Assembly (NCBI RefSeq): GCF_000473165.1
Contig: NZ_AXBE01000011.1
Coordinates: 1 to 64,000 of the forward strand
Direction of reading: 5' to 3'
DNA from: Leisingera aquimarina DSM 24565
Lineage (GTDB): Bacteria > Pseudomonadota > Alphaproteobacteria > Rhodobacterales > Rhodobacteraceae
Length of the DNA: 64,000 bases
In this document: positions 35,440 to 44,455 of the stretch, one piece after another
Numbering within the stretch: the first letter of the stretch is position 1
Layout of the letters: each line of letters opens with the position of its first letter
The notes under the pieces: model-generated
Seen by the model: only the letters and a program-made list of their open reading frames with translations
The model's database searches: none
What the model was told of the DNA's origin: nothing
Program-made: the position numbers and the translations under genes

Positions 35440-37011
35440 CTATTTGGACGGTAACTCTTCCTTTAGCGCCCTGTACAAGCTGATCATCATCAGAAGGATC
35501 ACAATGGAGAACGGCAAAGCAGCGGCAATCGAAGCCGTTTGCAGAGCAACAAGCCCGCCTGCGACCAGCAGAACACTGGCGACTACTCCTTCGGTGACGC
35601 CCCAGAAGATCCGGACCAGATGCGGCGGGTGCTGACTGCCCATCGCAAGCATGGTGCAGATCACCAAGGTGCCGGAGTCCGACGAGGTGATGAAGTAAGA
35701 GGCAATCAGAAAGGTGACGATTGCCGCGAAGGCAGTGCCCCAGATGCCAACGTCCATGCCCTCAAGCGTTGCGTAAAGCGCCAGGGTCGGGCTTTCGTTC
35801 ACGGCTTCGATGATACCGCCGGCTCCCTGCAATTCGATACTGACCGCGTTGCCACCGAACATCGCCAGCAGGAACATGGTCACTAGTGGCGGAACGATCA
35901 GCAAGGACACAACAAACTCGCGCAGGGTTCGCCCCTTGGACACACGGGCGATGAACAGGCCGACAAACGGCGACCAGGCGATCCACCAGCCCCAATAGAA
36001 GACAGTCCACCAACCCTGCCAGTCGCGCCCGGCCTCTTCATCCACCCACATCCCCATTGGCACAAAGTTCTGCACATAGTTTCCGAGAAGATTGACGTAT
36101 TGGCCGAGCAGATAGACCGTCGGTCCCGCAAAAAGGAAGAAGGCAAGGATCGCGAAGGTCAGCCACATGTTCAATTCACTGATGATGCGGATGCCTTTGG
36201 ACACACCCGAGACGGCCGACAGCGTGGCAATGCCGGTGACTACGGCAATCAAGATGATCTGATTGGTTGTCGAATTGGCGATTCCGGTAAGCAGGTTCAG
36301 ACCCGCGTTCATTTGCTGGACACCCAGCCCCAGAGTGGTGGCAACCCCAAAAATTGTGCCGAAGATGGCCAGCAGGTCAACGGCATGCCCCCAGAACCCG
36401 TAGATCCGGTCGCCGATCAGCGGATAAAGGGTGGACCGCATCGAAAGCGGCAACCCTTTGCGGTAGGCAAAAAAGGCCAGAGACAAAGCAACAATCACGT
36501 AGACCGCCCAGCCGTGGACACCCCAGTGAAAGGCTGTAATCAACATTGCCGTGCTGGCGGCCAGCGCTGAGTTCGCCTCGGTTCCGGCCATTTCGATGAA
36601 CGGATTGCCCTGCAGGTGGTACATCGGCTCAGCGATACTCCAGAACAGCACGCCATTGCCCATGCCTGCGCTGAACAGCATGGCAAACCACGAGAAGTTT
36701 CCAAATTCCGGCCGGTCGCTGTCCTTGCCGAGCCGGATGTGGCCGTAGCGGCTGAAGGCCAGCCAGATGCTGAACAGCAAGAAGATGCTGATCATCAGAA
36801 TGTAATACCAGCTAAGGGTGCTGGTGATCCACAGCTTGATCCCGTCGAACACACCGGAGGCGAATTCGGCATTGGCGACCGTGAACAGCACAAATGTGAT
36901 GACCATGAGTTTCGAGGCGATGCTCATACGAGCATGTACACCTTTCAACAGGCCGGTTCTGGCGACAGCGTTATAGGGGTAGTGGCCGTCAAAGCCCTGT
37001 TCGAGTGACAT
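35440..37011 (-). CDS. BCCT-family betaine/choline/carnitine-type transporter
   Basis: 523 residues, about 12 membrane helices. Early HAR...LMVITFVLFTVANAEFASGVFD, the family region GMGNGVLFWSIAEPMYHLQGNPF and the conserved tryptophan-rich WTVFYWGWWIAWSPFVGLFIARVSKGRT are present. Start at 37011 chosen for AGGGAG ahead of the ATG. Last gene of a run with creatinase, a one-helix protein and a GlxA-type regulator; it ends in a strong terminator. It probably imports a quaternary or methylated amine such as betaine, creatine or carnitine. The exact substrate is not readable. Confidence 0.9.
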   Translation of the reverse strand: MSLEQGFDGHYPYNAVARTGLLKGVHARMSIASKLMVITFVLFTVANAEFASGVFDGIKLWITSTLSWYYILMISIFLLFSIWLAFSRYGHIRLGKDSDRPEFGNFSWFAMLFSAGMGNGVLFWSIAEPMYHLQGNPFIEMAGTEANSALAASTAMLITAFHWGVHGWAVYVIVALSLAFFAYRKGLPLSMRSTLYPLIGDRIYGFWGHAVDLLAIFGTIFGVATTLGLGVQQMNAGLNLLTGIANSTTNQIILIAVVTGIATLSAVSGVSKGIRIISELNMWLTFAILAFFLFAGPTVYLLGQYVNLLGNYVQNFVPMGMWVDEEAGRDWQGWWTVFYWGWWIAWSPFVGLFIARVSKGRTLREFVVSLLIVPPLVTMFLLAMFGGNAVSIELQGAGGIIEAVNESPTLALYATLEGMDVGIWGTAFAAIVTFLIASYFITSSDSGTLVICTMLAMGSQHPPHLVRIFWGVTEGVVASVLLVAGGLVALQTASIAAALPFSIVILLMMISLYRALKEELPSK

Positions 37012-37168
37012 TGTTTCTCCCTGTCTTAGTGTTCGGGCCGGACCTGGGTGGGCCAGCCATGACCCGGCCTTCCGTGCCACCAGCAGGCAATAGGTGTTCA
37101 GCCTGAGACCTTAGTGGAGCATCGGGGAGGCAGGGAATGAGAACTGCAAATAGCTGGATTAAGGTTAT

Positions 37169-38194
37169 TTATGGCGCGCCGCTGCGGAGCGACCAGGATT
37201 TGCGGAAACTGTGCGGTGAACGGTCGAACTTGCGCTTGAACTGCCTGGAAAAATACGAGGCATTTTCAAAACCCGAGGCCATGGCGATCTCGCGCACGCT
37301 CAGGTCGGTTTCGTTCAGCAGGGAAAAAGCCCGCTCCAGCCGCAGGCCGAAGTAGAACTGCCAGGGCGACTGCCCGACGTACTTCTGGAACAGGCGCTCC
37401 AGCTGGCGGCGGGAAACTGCCAGAGCGGCGGCAATTCCATCCATGTCCAGGGGCTCTTCCAGGTTGGCTTGCATCAGACGCACAGCGCGGATCAGATTTT
37501 GGTTGCGGCAGCCAAGCATGGATGACACCGGCGATATCTGCCTCGACATGCCTGCTCCCGGGCGTTTGTGCAGGCACATATCGGCAACGCAGGACGCAAG
37601 GTGGGTGCCGCAGTGGTCCTCAATGATTTCAAGCATCATGTCAGTTGCGGCATGGCCGCCGCCGCATGTGTAGAGCCCGCGATCAGATTCATAGAAGTTG
37701 CCGGTCGGCTCGAAACAGGGAAACAGCTCGGCAAAGCCGGGGGCATTTTCCCAATGCAAAGTAAACCGCCGCCCGGTCAGAACACCTGCCGCCGCCAGCG
37801 CAAAAGCGCCGGTGCAGATACTTCCAAGGCTTACCCCGTGCGCTTTTTGGCGGCTGATCCAGCTGACAACCCGGCTGTCATAGGATTGCGCTGGCTCCGT
37901 CCCTGCGCAGACAAAGAGCGAAGCATTGCGGTCCAGGTCGACCAGCCCGGAATCCACCTGTATCGGAATGCCATTCGAGCAGGTTACCGGAAGGCCATCC
38001 GGGCTGAGCGCATGCCATTCAAACAGCGCCTTCTGCGTTAGCTGATTGGCAATCCGCAGCGGTTCGATTGCGGCGCTGAAGGCCAGCATCGTAGTCTTGG
38101 GCAGCAGAAGAAAATGGAATTTCTTCGGTGGCGCATCACTGTCGAAACGTACGGTGGCAGCGCCTTTCGGGAGGAAGCGGTTGTCTTGCATGAG
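37169..38194 (-). CDS. GlxA-type AraC-family transcriptional regulator
   Basis: About 341 residues. Residues ~25-190 are the amidotransferase-like domain (KKFHFLLLPKTTMLAFSAAIEPLRIANQL ... GSICTGAFALAAAGVL ... GGGHAATDMMLEII). The C-terminal ~100 residues hold two AraC HTHs (MDGIAAALAVSRRQLERLFQ ... EIAMASGFENASYFSRQFKRKF). The family includes GbdR and CdhR, activators of betaine and carnitine catabolism. It lies between creatinase and the BCCT transporter and probably controls them. Upstream in-frame starts (38209, 38248) are possible. Intact relative of the broken gene at 6969-8020. Confidence 0.88.
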   Translation of the reverse strand, partial: LMQDNRFLPKGAATVRFDSDAPPKKFHFLLLPKTTMLAFSAAIEPLRIANQLTQKALFEWHALSPDGLPVTCSNGIPIQVDSGLVDLDRNASLFVCAGTEPAQSYDSRVVSWISRQKAHGVSLGSICTGAFALAAAGVLTGRRFTLHWENAPGFAELFPCFEPTGNFYESDRGLYTCGGGHAATDMMLEIIEDHCGTHLASCVADMCLHKRPGAGMSRQISPVSSMLGCRNQNLIRAVRLMQANLEEPLDMDGIAAALAVSRRQLERLFQKYVGQSPWQFYFGLRLERAFSLLNETDLSVREIAMASGFENASYFSRQFKRKFDRSPHSFRKSWSLRSGAP

Positions 38195-38282
38195 CGTTTT
38201 CCAGGACATCAGAAAGGAGGCTTCTGTCCTCATTTTGATATTCATTATTCCCAGACACCGCGCCCGCTGGCGCGGTGCGTTG

Positions 38283-38441
38283 TCATTTCGGAACGGGGAA
38301 GGCCAGGCGCAAATAAACCCATTTGGCGGCGCTTTCGCTGGTGCGCTGCGGATCCGGCGCCAGCGAAAGCAGGCTAATGGACCCAGCCAGGACAACCAAA
38401 CAGGTCAGCCCTTGCAGCAGTATTCCGGCCTTCCCCGGCAT
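38283..38441 (-). CDS. One-helix 52-residue membrane peptide after creatinase
   Basis: The ATG lies 1 base after the creatinase stop. The peptide has a single hydrophobic helix (ILLQGLTCLVVLAGSISLLSL) followed by a short polar tail with WVYLRLAFPVPK. No family recognised. Stop-start coupling suggests it is translated, and it may assist the neighbouring BCCT or be a small membrane subunit. Short length keeps confidence modest. Confidence 0.5.
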   Translation of the reverse strand: MPGKAGILLQGLTCLVVLAGSISLLSLAPDPQRTSESAAKWVYLRLAFPVPK

Positions 38442-38442
38442 C

Positions 38443-39663
38443 TTAGGCCTTGCCGCCGACGATGTTGTGCTCCGGGCCGTAGGGGAATCCGGTGATATTC
38501 TCGGCACCGTCTTCGCCGACGATCAGAATGTCATGCTCACGGTACCCGCCCGCGCCGGGCGTGCCCTCTGGCAGCATGACCATCGGCTCCATTGACACCA
38601 CCATGCCAGGCTTCAGCTCGGTATCGATATCCTCGCGCAGCTCGACACCGGCCTCGCGGCCGTAATAGTGGCTCAGAACTCCGAAGCTGTGACCGTATCC
38701 GAAAGATCGGTACTTCAGCAGATCCCACTCCCGGTACATCTCGTTCAGCTCCAAGGCGATATCCTTGCACTTTGCACCGGGCTTGATCAGCTCCAGCCCC
38801 CGCTCATGCACGGCGACGTTCTTCTTCCAGATGTCCAGGCTGGCATCGTCCACATGGTCGCAGAACAGGGTCCGCTCCAGCGCAGTGTAATAGCCAAAGA
38901 TCATCGGAAAGGTGTTGAGGCTTAGGATGTCGCCCGACTGCACAATGCGGTTAGTGACCGGGTTATGCGCGCCATCGGTGTTGATGCCGGACTGGAACCA
39001 GGTCCAGGTATCCATCAGCTCGACAAAGGGGAAGGAGGCGGCAATTTCGCGGATCATCGCGTTGGTGCCCGCAATTGCCACTTCATGCTCGGCCACACCT
39101 GCCTGCACCGCATTGGCCACCGCCGCGCCGCCCACATCACAGATCCGCGCCCCTTCGCGGATCAGTTTCAGCTCCTCATCGGACTTGAGCGTCCGCATCC
39201 ACATGGAGGGGCCGGACACATCGACGAACTCCACATCCGGCAAGGCATCCTGCAGCGCCTGGCGGTAGTCCAGCGACACGTGGTCGAACTCAATTCCGAC
39301 ACGCTTGGCACCCTTGGTCAGGTCCTGTACCGCCCGGTAGAAATTGTCGCGGCGCCAGTCTGTATAGGTGATGTTGTTTCCGAAGCTGCGGCGCCAGGGC
39401 TGGCCGCCATCAATGCCTGCGGAAATCGTGGTTGCATTCTTCTGGTCGATCACCATGCCGTACTTGCGCCCGAAGTAGCAGTACAGCCAGCCGGAATAAT
39501 AGTTGATGCAGTGGTAGGAGGTGAACAGCGCCGCATCGACGTTCTGCTCTGCCATCCAGCCGCGCAGCTCGTCCTGGCGGCGTTTCATTTCCTGATCAGA
39601 GAACGGCGAATAGTCCTTTTCTCCATTATGCCATTCCATGATGTGGAGCATATCTTCAGACAT
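38443..39663 (-). CDS. Creatinase (creatine amidinohydrolase)
   Basis: Hydrolyses creatine to sarcosine and urea. 406 residues with the 'pita-bread' fold that lacks metal: N-terminal YHCINYYSGWLYCYFGRKYG, SAGIDGGQPWRR, and the catalytic His233 in GINTDGAHNPVTNRIVQSGD (His232 in the Pseudomonas enzyme). C-terminal YGHSFGVLSHYYGREAG and GMVVSMEPMVMLPEG follow. AAAGGATC precedes the ATG. Length and motifs match creatinase much better than other M24 proteins such as prolidase. Downstream genes: one-helix peptide, GlxA-type regulator, BCCT. Confidence 0.93.
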   Translation of the reverse strand: MSEDMLHIMEWHNGEKDYSPFSDQEMKRRQDELRGWMAEQNVDAALFTSYHCINYYSGWLYCYFGRKYGMVIDQKNATTISAGIDGGQPWRRSFGNNITYTDWRRDNFYRAVQDLTKGAKRVGIEFDHVSLDYRQALQDALPDVEFVDVSGPSMWMRTLKSDEELKLIREGARICDVGGAAVANAVQAGVAEHEVAIAGTNAMIREIAASFPFVELMDTWTWFQSGINTDGAHNPVTNRIVQSGDILSLNTFPMIFGYYTALERTLFCDHVDDASLDIWKKNVAVHERGLELIKPGAKCKDIALELNEMYREWDLLKYRSFGYGHSFGVLSHYYGREAGVELREDIDTELKPGMVVSMEPMVMLPEGTPGAGGYREHDILIVGEDGAENITGFPYGPEHNIVGGKA

Positions 39664-39768
39664 GTTAGATCCTTTCTTCGGAGCGTGTCCCAGTCGGTAG
39701 CACCGAAGAAAGGTTTCAAAAAATTAATAGATATGATCTACCTATAAAAATATCAAATCCAAGCCCTA

Positions 39769-40662
39769 TCATGACGTCGGCTTCAATGTCTTTCGGAAGC
39801 CCCCAACGCCTCCGGCAATCTGTTCAATCAGTTTGAGAGCCGCTTCACTCTGGCGCACATGTTTGTAGAACAGCCCGACATGTATTCGCGCCAACTGCGG
39901 GAATCCGATATCCGGTGTCAGGATACGCATACCCGGGAGCAAGGTCTTAGTTGTAAGGGCAGAAATGCCCCAGCCGCTGGCCACCGCGTTCTGCAGCGCC
40001 GAGATGCCGGGGCTTTCAAAAGCGATCCGCCATTTGCGCCCTTCGCCGTTCAGCGCTTCGATCACCCGGTCCCGGTAAACGCAGCCCTCCGGGTGCAGAA
40101 CTAGCGGTAACGGCTCATCCGGATTGAAATGGAACTCCTTTGCGCAAACCCATTTAGGACGCTCGGACCAATAGTGCGAGACATATGGCGCTGGCATTGA
40201 GTCTGTAATGGCAATTGTCATATCCAACTCGTCCGCATGCAGCTTACTCAGCAGATCGCGGCTCCAATTGCAGCGGATATCCAGCGTGACGGCCGGGTTT
40301 GCAGAGACAAAGTCCGAAATGATCTCCTGAAAAAAACCGATTGCATAGTCAATCGGCAGGCCAACACGCAGCACGCCCTGAATGCTGGAACGCGACAAGC
40401 GGGCCACGGCACTGTCGTTCAGCCGCAATATTTCACGGGCAAATCCGATCAGGGCATGGCCATCTTCTGTCAGAGTAAGTTCTTTGCCCAGATGCACGAT
40501 CAGTTTGCAGCCGCTAAGCTCTTCCAGACGGCGAATCTGCAGTGAAATCGCTGGCTGGGTTCGGCCAAGGGCCTGTCCGGTCTCTGTATAATTCCCTAGA
40601 TCGACTGCCGTCACAAAGGTGCGCAGCAAGTCTGTCTGCAGGTTCGTGAACTTCCTTGACAT
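39769..40662 (-). CDS. LysR-family regulator between creatinase and creatininase
   Basis: 297 residues. N-terminal HTH (LLRTFVTAVDLGNYTETGQAL ... RTQPAISLQIRRLEELSG) and a LysR effector domain (LRVGLPIDYAIGFFQEIISDF). It is divergent from creatininase with about 100 bases between, and is followed in its own direction by creatinase. This location makes it the prime candidate to control both creatinine-pathway transcription units. Confidence 0.88.
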   Translation of the reverse strand: MSRKFTNLQTDLLRTFVTAVDLGNYTETGQALGRTQPAISLQIRRLEELSGCKLIVHLGKELTLTEDGHALIGFAREILRLNDSAVARLSRSSIQGVLRVGLPIDYAIGFFQEIISDFVSANPAVTLDIRCNWSRDLLSKLHADELDMTIAITDSMPAPYVSHYWSERPKWVCAKEFHFNPDEPLPLVLHPEGCVYRDRVIEALNGEGRKWRIAFESPGISALQNAVASGWGISALTTKTLLPGMRILTPDIGFPQLARIHVGLFYKHVRQSEAALKLIEQIAGGVGGFRKTLKPTS

Positions 40663-40761
40663 TTACATTTCTTATTCTCTCATTGCTACTATCAATTTCA
40701 CACATGTTTCACCCGGAGTCAAAGTAAAGCCAGCCTTAACTTTCCCGGATTGAGCCTTCCC

Positions 40762-41577
40762 ATGAAGAACGCTTCTGTTTTTGCCGCTGAGCTGCCCTGG
40801 CCTGAATACAAGTCCCGCGTGGCCGGCGGCTGCACCCCCATTCTAATCCCGATCGGTTCGATGGAACAGCACGGGCATCACATGCCTATGCATGTGGACG
40901 TGCTGCTGCCGACCGAGTTTGCCCGCAGGGCTGCGTCAGAGACCGGCAGCCTTGTCGCCCCGCCCTTTACCTATGGTTACAAATCACACCAGAAATCCGG
41001 AGGCGGGAACTTCTTTCCCGGCACTACCAGTCTGGATGGCAGCAGTCTGGTCAACGCACTGAAAGACGTGATCAAGGAATTCGCCCGCCACGGCAACCGC
41101 CAGATCTGCCTGGTGAACGGGCATTTTGAGAACTCCTGGTTCATCGTTGAGGGCATCGATCTGGCCCTGCGGGAACTGCGCTGGGACAGCATCACCGATA
41201 TGAAAATTGTGGTGCTGTCCTACTGGGATTTTGTCGGCGATGACTCAATCGCTAAGCTCTACCCCGACGGCTTCCTGGGTTGGGACATCGAACACGGCGG
41301 TGTGTTGGAAACTTCGCTGATGCTCAAGCTTTACCCGGATTTGGTGTGGCTGCAGGACGCAATCGACCACCCGCCGGCCGAATTTCCGCCCTATGACGTC
41401 TACCCCCCGCACGAGGACTGGACACCCTCCACCGGCACCCTGTCCTCCCCCAAGGATGCCTCGGCCGAAAAGGGCGAGCTGCTTCTCAATGTCTGCACCG
41501 CAGGGATCGTCAAAGCGCTGCGGAAAGAATTCGGAGAACGCTCTCCGGCAAGCGCGGCGGCTACAGCTGCGCAATAA
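40762..41577 (+). CDS. Creatininase (creatinine amidohydrolase)
   Basis: Interconverts creatinine and creatine. About 271 residues. Metal ligands are visible at the expected places: Glu35 and His37 (IPIGSMEQHGHHMPMHVD), Asp46, then His121 and Glu123 (LVNGHFENSWFIVEGID); these sit one residue from the Pseudomonas numbering. TYGYKSHQKSGGGNFFPGTTSL is typical of true creatininase rather than MftE-like relatives. A TTG at 40750 is an alternative start. It heads the plus-strand operon with a PotABCD-type ABC importer and is divergent from the LysR and creatinase genes. Confidence 0.92.
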   Translation: MKNASVFAAELPWPEYKSRVAGGCTPILIPIGSMEQHGHHMPMHVDVLLPTEFARRAASETGSLVAPPFTYGYKSHQKSGGGNFFPGTTSLDGSSLVNALKDVIKEFARHGNRQICLVNGHFENSWFIVEGIDLALRELRWDSITDMKIVVLSYWDFVGDDSIAKLYPDGFLGWDIEHGGVLETSLMLKLYPDLVWLQDAIDHPPAEFPPYDVYPPHEDWTPSTGTLSSPKDASAEKGELLLNVCTAGIVKALRKEFGERSPASAAATAAQ

Positions 41578-41596
41578 AACCAGCAAGGAGACTGAC

Positions 41597-42715
41597 ATGA
41601 CTGCCAAACTTACCCATCCCACCCGGCGGGCGCTGCTGAAGTCGGCCGCAGGCGCGGCGCTCGCAACCCCGTTTCTGTCTATCCGGGCCGCGGCCGAAAC
41701 CGTGAATCTGTCGATGCTGGCGTGGTATGGCCACGCAGAGCCCGATGTCGTTGGCGAATTTGAAGAGCTGCACAATGTGAAGTTCACCCCGAAATACTAC
41801 ACCGGAGGCGACAACATGCTGGGCCTGATCGCCCAGTCGCCGCCGGGCACCTATGACGTCATCCTGTCCGACGCCGAATATGTTCAGCAGTTGAACGCGG
41901 CCGGATACATTGAGGAACTGGACCCAGGCGACTATGCCTTTGATGACTTCTTCCCGGAGTTCCAGCAATTCCCGGGTCACTGGAAGGACGGCAAGCTCTA
42001 CTCGGTGATCACCCGGTTTGGCTTCCTCGGCATATCCTATAACGCCGATGTGCTGAGCGAGAGCGATGCGGCCAGCTACAACGTCTTCGGCGACAGCCGC
42101 CTGACCGGCAAACTGGGCCACTTCGACTGGCACCTTCCAAACTTGGGGCAGATCAGCTTGCTGAACGGCAATCCCAATCCCTTCGACCTGAGTGACAAGG
42201 CTTGGCAGCAGGTGCAGGACAGCACAATGGCGCTGCGCGGCCAGGTGGGCGGGTTCTTTGACTATGGCGGCACCTTCTCGTCGCTGAAGAACGGCCAGAT
42301 GACCGCATTTGCGGGCATTGGCGACTGGATCACCGGCGTGCTGGAGAAGAACGGTGCCAATGTGCGCACCGCGATCCCGCAAGAAGGCGGCCTGCAATGG
42401 ACCGAAAGCTTCTCGATCGGCAAGGGCTCCCGCAACCAAGAAATGGCGAAGAAGTGGATCCAGTACATCACCTCGCCCAATGGCCAAGCGAAGTCAGCCG
42501 ATATGGCGGCCTACCCGGCGCTGATCCCCAACAAGAAGGGCTGGGTCGTGCTGAATGAGGCGAACCCTGCCGAAGCCAAGAGGCAGAACATGGTGCTGGG
42601 CCAGCAAAACGCCATGGACCTGATCCGCGAAGACCGCATCAAGTACCGCCAGCTGCCCGTGCAGCAAAGCCTGGAGGACTGGAACGACTTCTGGTCCGAC
42701 TACAAAGGCGCGTAA
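41597..42715 (+). CDS. PotD-type ABC transporter substrate-binding protein
   Basis: Periplasmic binding protein of about 372 residues in the spermidine/putrescine class. A Tat-like signal peptide (TRRALLKSAAGAALATPFLS) precedes mature VNLSMLAWYGHAEPDVVGEF. The body has GTYDVILSDAEYVQQL, SVITRFGFLGISYNADVL and FAGIGDWITGVLEKNGANV. AAGGAG precedes the ATG, 19 bases after creatininase. By context it binds creatinine, creatine or a related guanidino compound. Confidence 0.87.
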   Translation: MTAKLTHPTRRALLKSAAGAALATPFLSIRAAAETVNLSMLAWYGHAEPDVVGEFEELHNVKFTPKYYTGGDNMLGLIAQSPPGTYDVILSDAEYVQQLNAAGYIEELDPGDYAFDDFFPEFQQFPGHWKDGKLYSVITRFGFLGISYNADVLSESDAASYNVFGDSRLTGKLGHFDWHLPNLGQISLLNGNPNPFDLSDKAWQQVQDSTMALRGQVGGFFDYGGTFSSLKNGQMTAFAGIGDWITGVLEKNGANVRTAIPQEGGLQWTESFSIGKGSRNQEMAKKWIQYITSPNGQAKSADMAAYPALIPNKKGWVVLNEANPAEAKRQNMVLGQQNAMDLIREDRIKYRQLPVQQSLEDWNDFWSDYKGA

Positions 42716-42796
42716 CTCCACCAGCACCGGAGATGTCTCCTCCCCTGTCTCCGGTGCCCAACTGAAGGCCAGCTGCCGCCCGGTGCTGGAAAACCG

Positions 42797-43642
42797 ATGA
42801 ATACACGGCCATCTCTGTTTTCACTGACCTTTTCGCTGCCGCTTCTGATCTGGCAGCTGGCCTTCTTTTTGTTTCCGCTGGCCTTTCTGGTGGCACTTAG
42901 CTTCTGGACAGTGCGGAACTTTCAGATGCAGCCCAATTTTGACACCGTGAACTGGGTGAAAATCTATTCCCGCAGCGTGTTCTGGGATGCCTACTTCAGG
43001 ACCCTGCTGCTCGCTTCTTTCAGTGCGGCGCTAATTAGCCTGGCGGCTTTCCCGGCGTCTTATGCGATCTCGTTCAAACTGGGTGAAAATGCGAAACGCT
43101 GGATGATCTTCGTCCTGATCATCCCTTTCTTCACCAGTTATTTGGTCCGCGTCTATTCGCTGCAGGTTTTTCTGTCCGACGCAGGCATCCTGAATGCTTT
43201 CCTGGGCTACCTTGGCCTCGGCCCCTATTCTATGCTCAACAACAGCTTCGGCACCCTCACCGGCTATGCGACTCTATGTCTTCCGCTAGTCATTCTGTTG
43301 CAGGTCTTCAGCCTCAATTTCGTGAACCGTGATCTGGTTGAAGCCGCGCACAACATGCGTTGCGGCCGCCTGCGGACAGTATTGGAAGTGATCATCCCTT
43401 CTGCCAAAGCCGGCCTGGTGATCGCAGGCCTCTTCGCTTTCATCCTCAGCTTCGGCGATTTTGTGAGCCCCCTTTACCTGGGTGGAGGCAACCCGCCGAC
43501 CCTTTCGATCATGATCACCGATATCACAAAATCCGGGCAGCAATGGCCGCGCGCTGCGGTGGTGGCGCTGACGATGATCGCCACACTTTTGACAGTTGCC
43601 TTTGCCGCCATCAAATTTGCCTACAGGGAGGCAGGAAAATGA
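42797..43642 (+). CDS. ABC transporter permease (PotB type)
   Basis: 281 residues, six membrane helices, with the EAA-type loop in DLVEAAHNMRCGRLRTVLEVIIPSAKAGLVIAG that contacts the ATPase. LAFFLFPLAFLVALSFWTVRNF marks the first helix. The stop overlaps the ATG of the second permease. Part of the creatininase operon. Confidence 0.88.
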   Translation: MNTRPSLFSLTFSLPLLIWQLAFFLFPLAFLVALSFWTVRNFQMQPNFDTVNWVKIYSRSVFWDAYFRTLLLASFSAALISLAAFPASYAISFKLGENAKRWMIFVLIIPFFTSYLVRVYSLQVFLSDAGILNAFLGYLGLGPYSMLNNSFGTLTGYATLCLPLVILLQVFSLNFVNRDLVEAAHNMRCGRLRTVLEVIIPSAKAGLVIAGLFAFILSFGDFVSPLYLGGGNPPTLSIMITDITKSGQQWPRAAVVALTMIATLLTVAFAAIKFAYREAGK

Positions 43643-44439
43643 CCGGTAACCGTAATCCCCTTATCAACGGCCTGCTGAAGCTGCATATCACGCTATGCCT
43701 GATCTTCATCTTCGCCCCGATTGCCGGCAGCTTTGTCTTCTCGCTGAACTCGGACCGCTTCCCTTCGCTGCCGCTAGGCTCGTTCTCAACTGAATGGTAC
43801 CGGCTTATCTGGGAAGACCCACTGGTCTGGGCCGGCTTCTTCAACACTCTTCTTGTTGGCGCCTGCGTTGCAGCGATTGCCACGCTGCTGGGCTTTGGCG
43901 GCGCCTACACCGATTTTCGCTACAAGTTTTTCGGCAAGCCCGTCTATCTGGCCCTTGCCCTGCTGCCGCCCACCATCCCAGTGGTGATCATGGGGCTGGC
44001 GATGCTTGCCTTCCTCTCCCGCGTCAGCCTCTCCGGGAATGTGATTTCGGTGATCATTGCCCACGGCGTGATGTGCAGCCCATTTGCCATGGCGATCATC
44101 CGCCTGCGCCTGTCGCAGATGGACCCTGATCTGGAAGCCGCAGCCTGGAACTTGGGGGGCAATGAATGGGTAACCATGCGCCATGTGATCATCCCCTTCA
44201 CCAAACCCGCAATCTATGCCGCCTTGTTCATCACCATGGCCGTGTCCTTTGACGAATTCGCGGTGGCCTGGTTCGTATCGGGCCTGAACGAGACCCTGCC
44301 GGTCAAGGTTCTGGGCTTCCTCCAGGGCCAGGTCAGCCCCCGGATCAATGCCATCGGCTCGCTCGCCTTTGTCAGCTCGATCTCCTTCATCGTGATTGCC
44401 CAGCTTTTGATGCGTAATCCGGAATCCAAGCCCTCATAA
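43639..44439 (+). CDS. ABC transporter permease (PotC type)
   Basis: 266 residues, six membrane helices. EAA loop: DLEAAAWNLGGNEWVTMRHV followed by IIPFTKPAIYAALFI. First helix at LHITLCLIFIFAPIAGSFVF. Start at 43639, with AGGGAGG upstream and ATGA overlap with the first permease. It pairs with that permease to form the channel. Confidence 0.88.
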   Translation: MTGNRNPLINGLLKLHITLCLIFIFAPIAGSFVFSLNSDRFPSLPLGSFSTEWYRLIWEDPLVWAGFFNTLLVGACVAAIATLLGFGGAYTDFRYKFFGKPVYLALALLPPTIPVVIMGLAMLAFLSRVSLSGNVISVIIAHGVMCSPFAMAIIRLRLSQMDPDLEAAAWNLGGNEWVTMRHVIIPFTKPAIYAALFITMAVSFDEFAVAWFVSGLNETLPVKVLGFLQGQVSPRINAIGSLAFVSSISFIVIAQLLMRNPESKPS

Positions 44440-44455
44440 CGAACAGGACAGAGCC

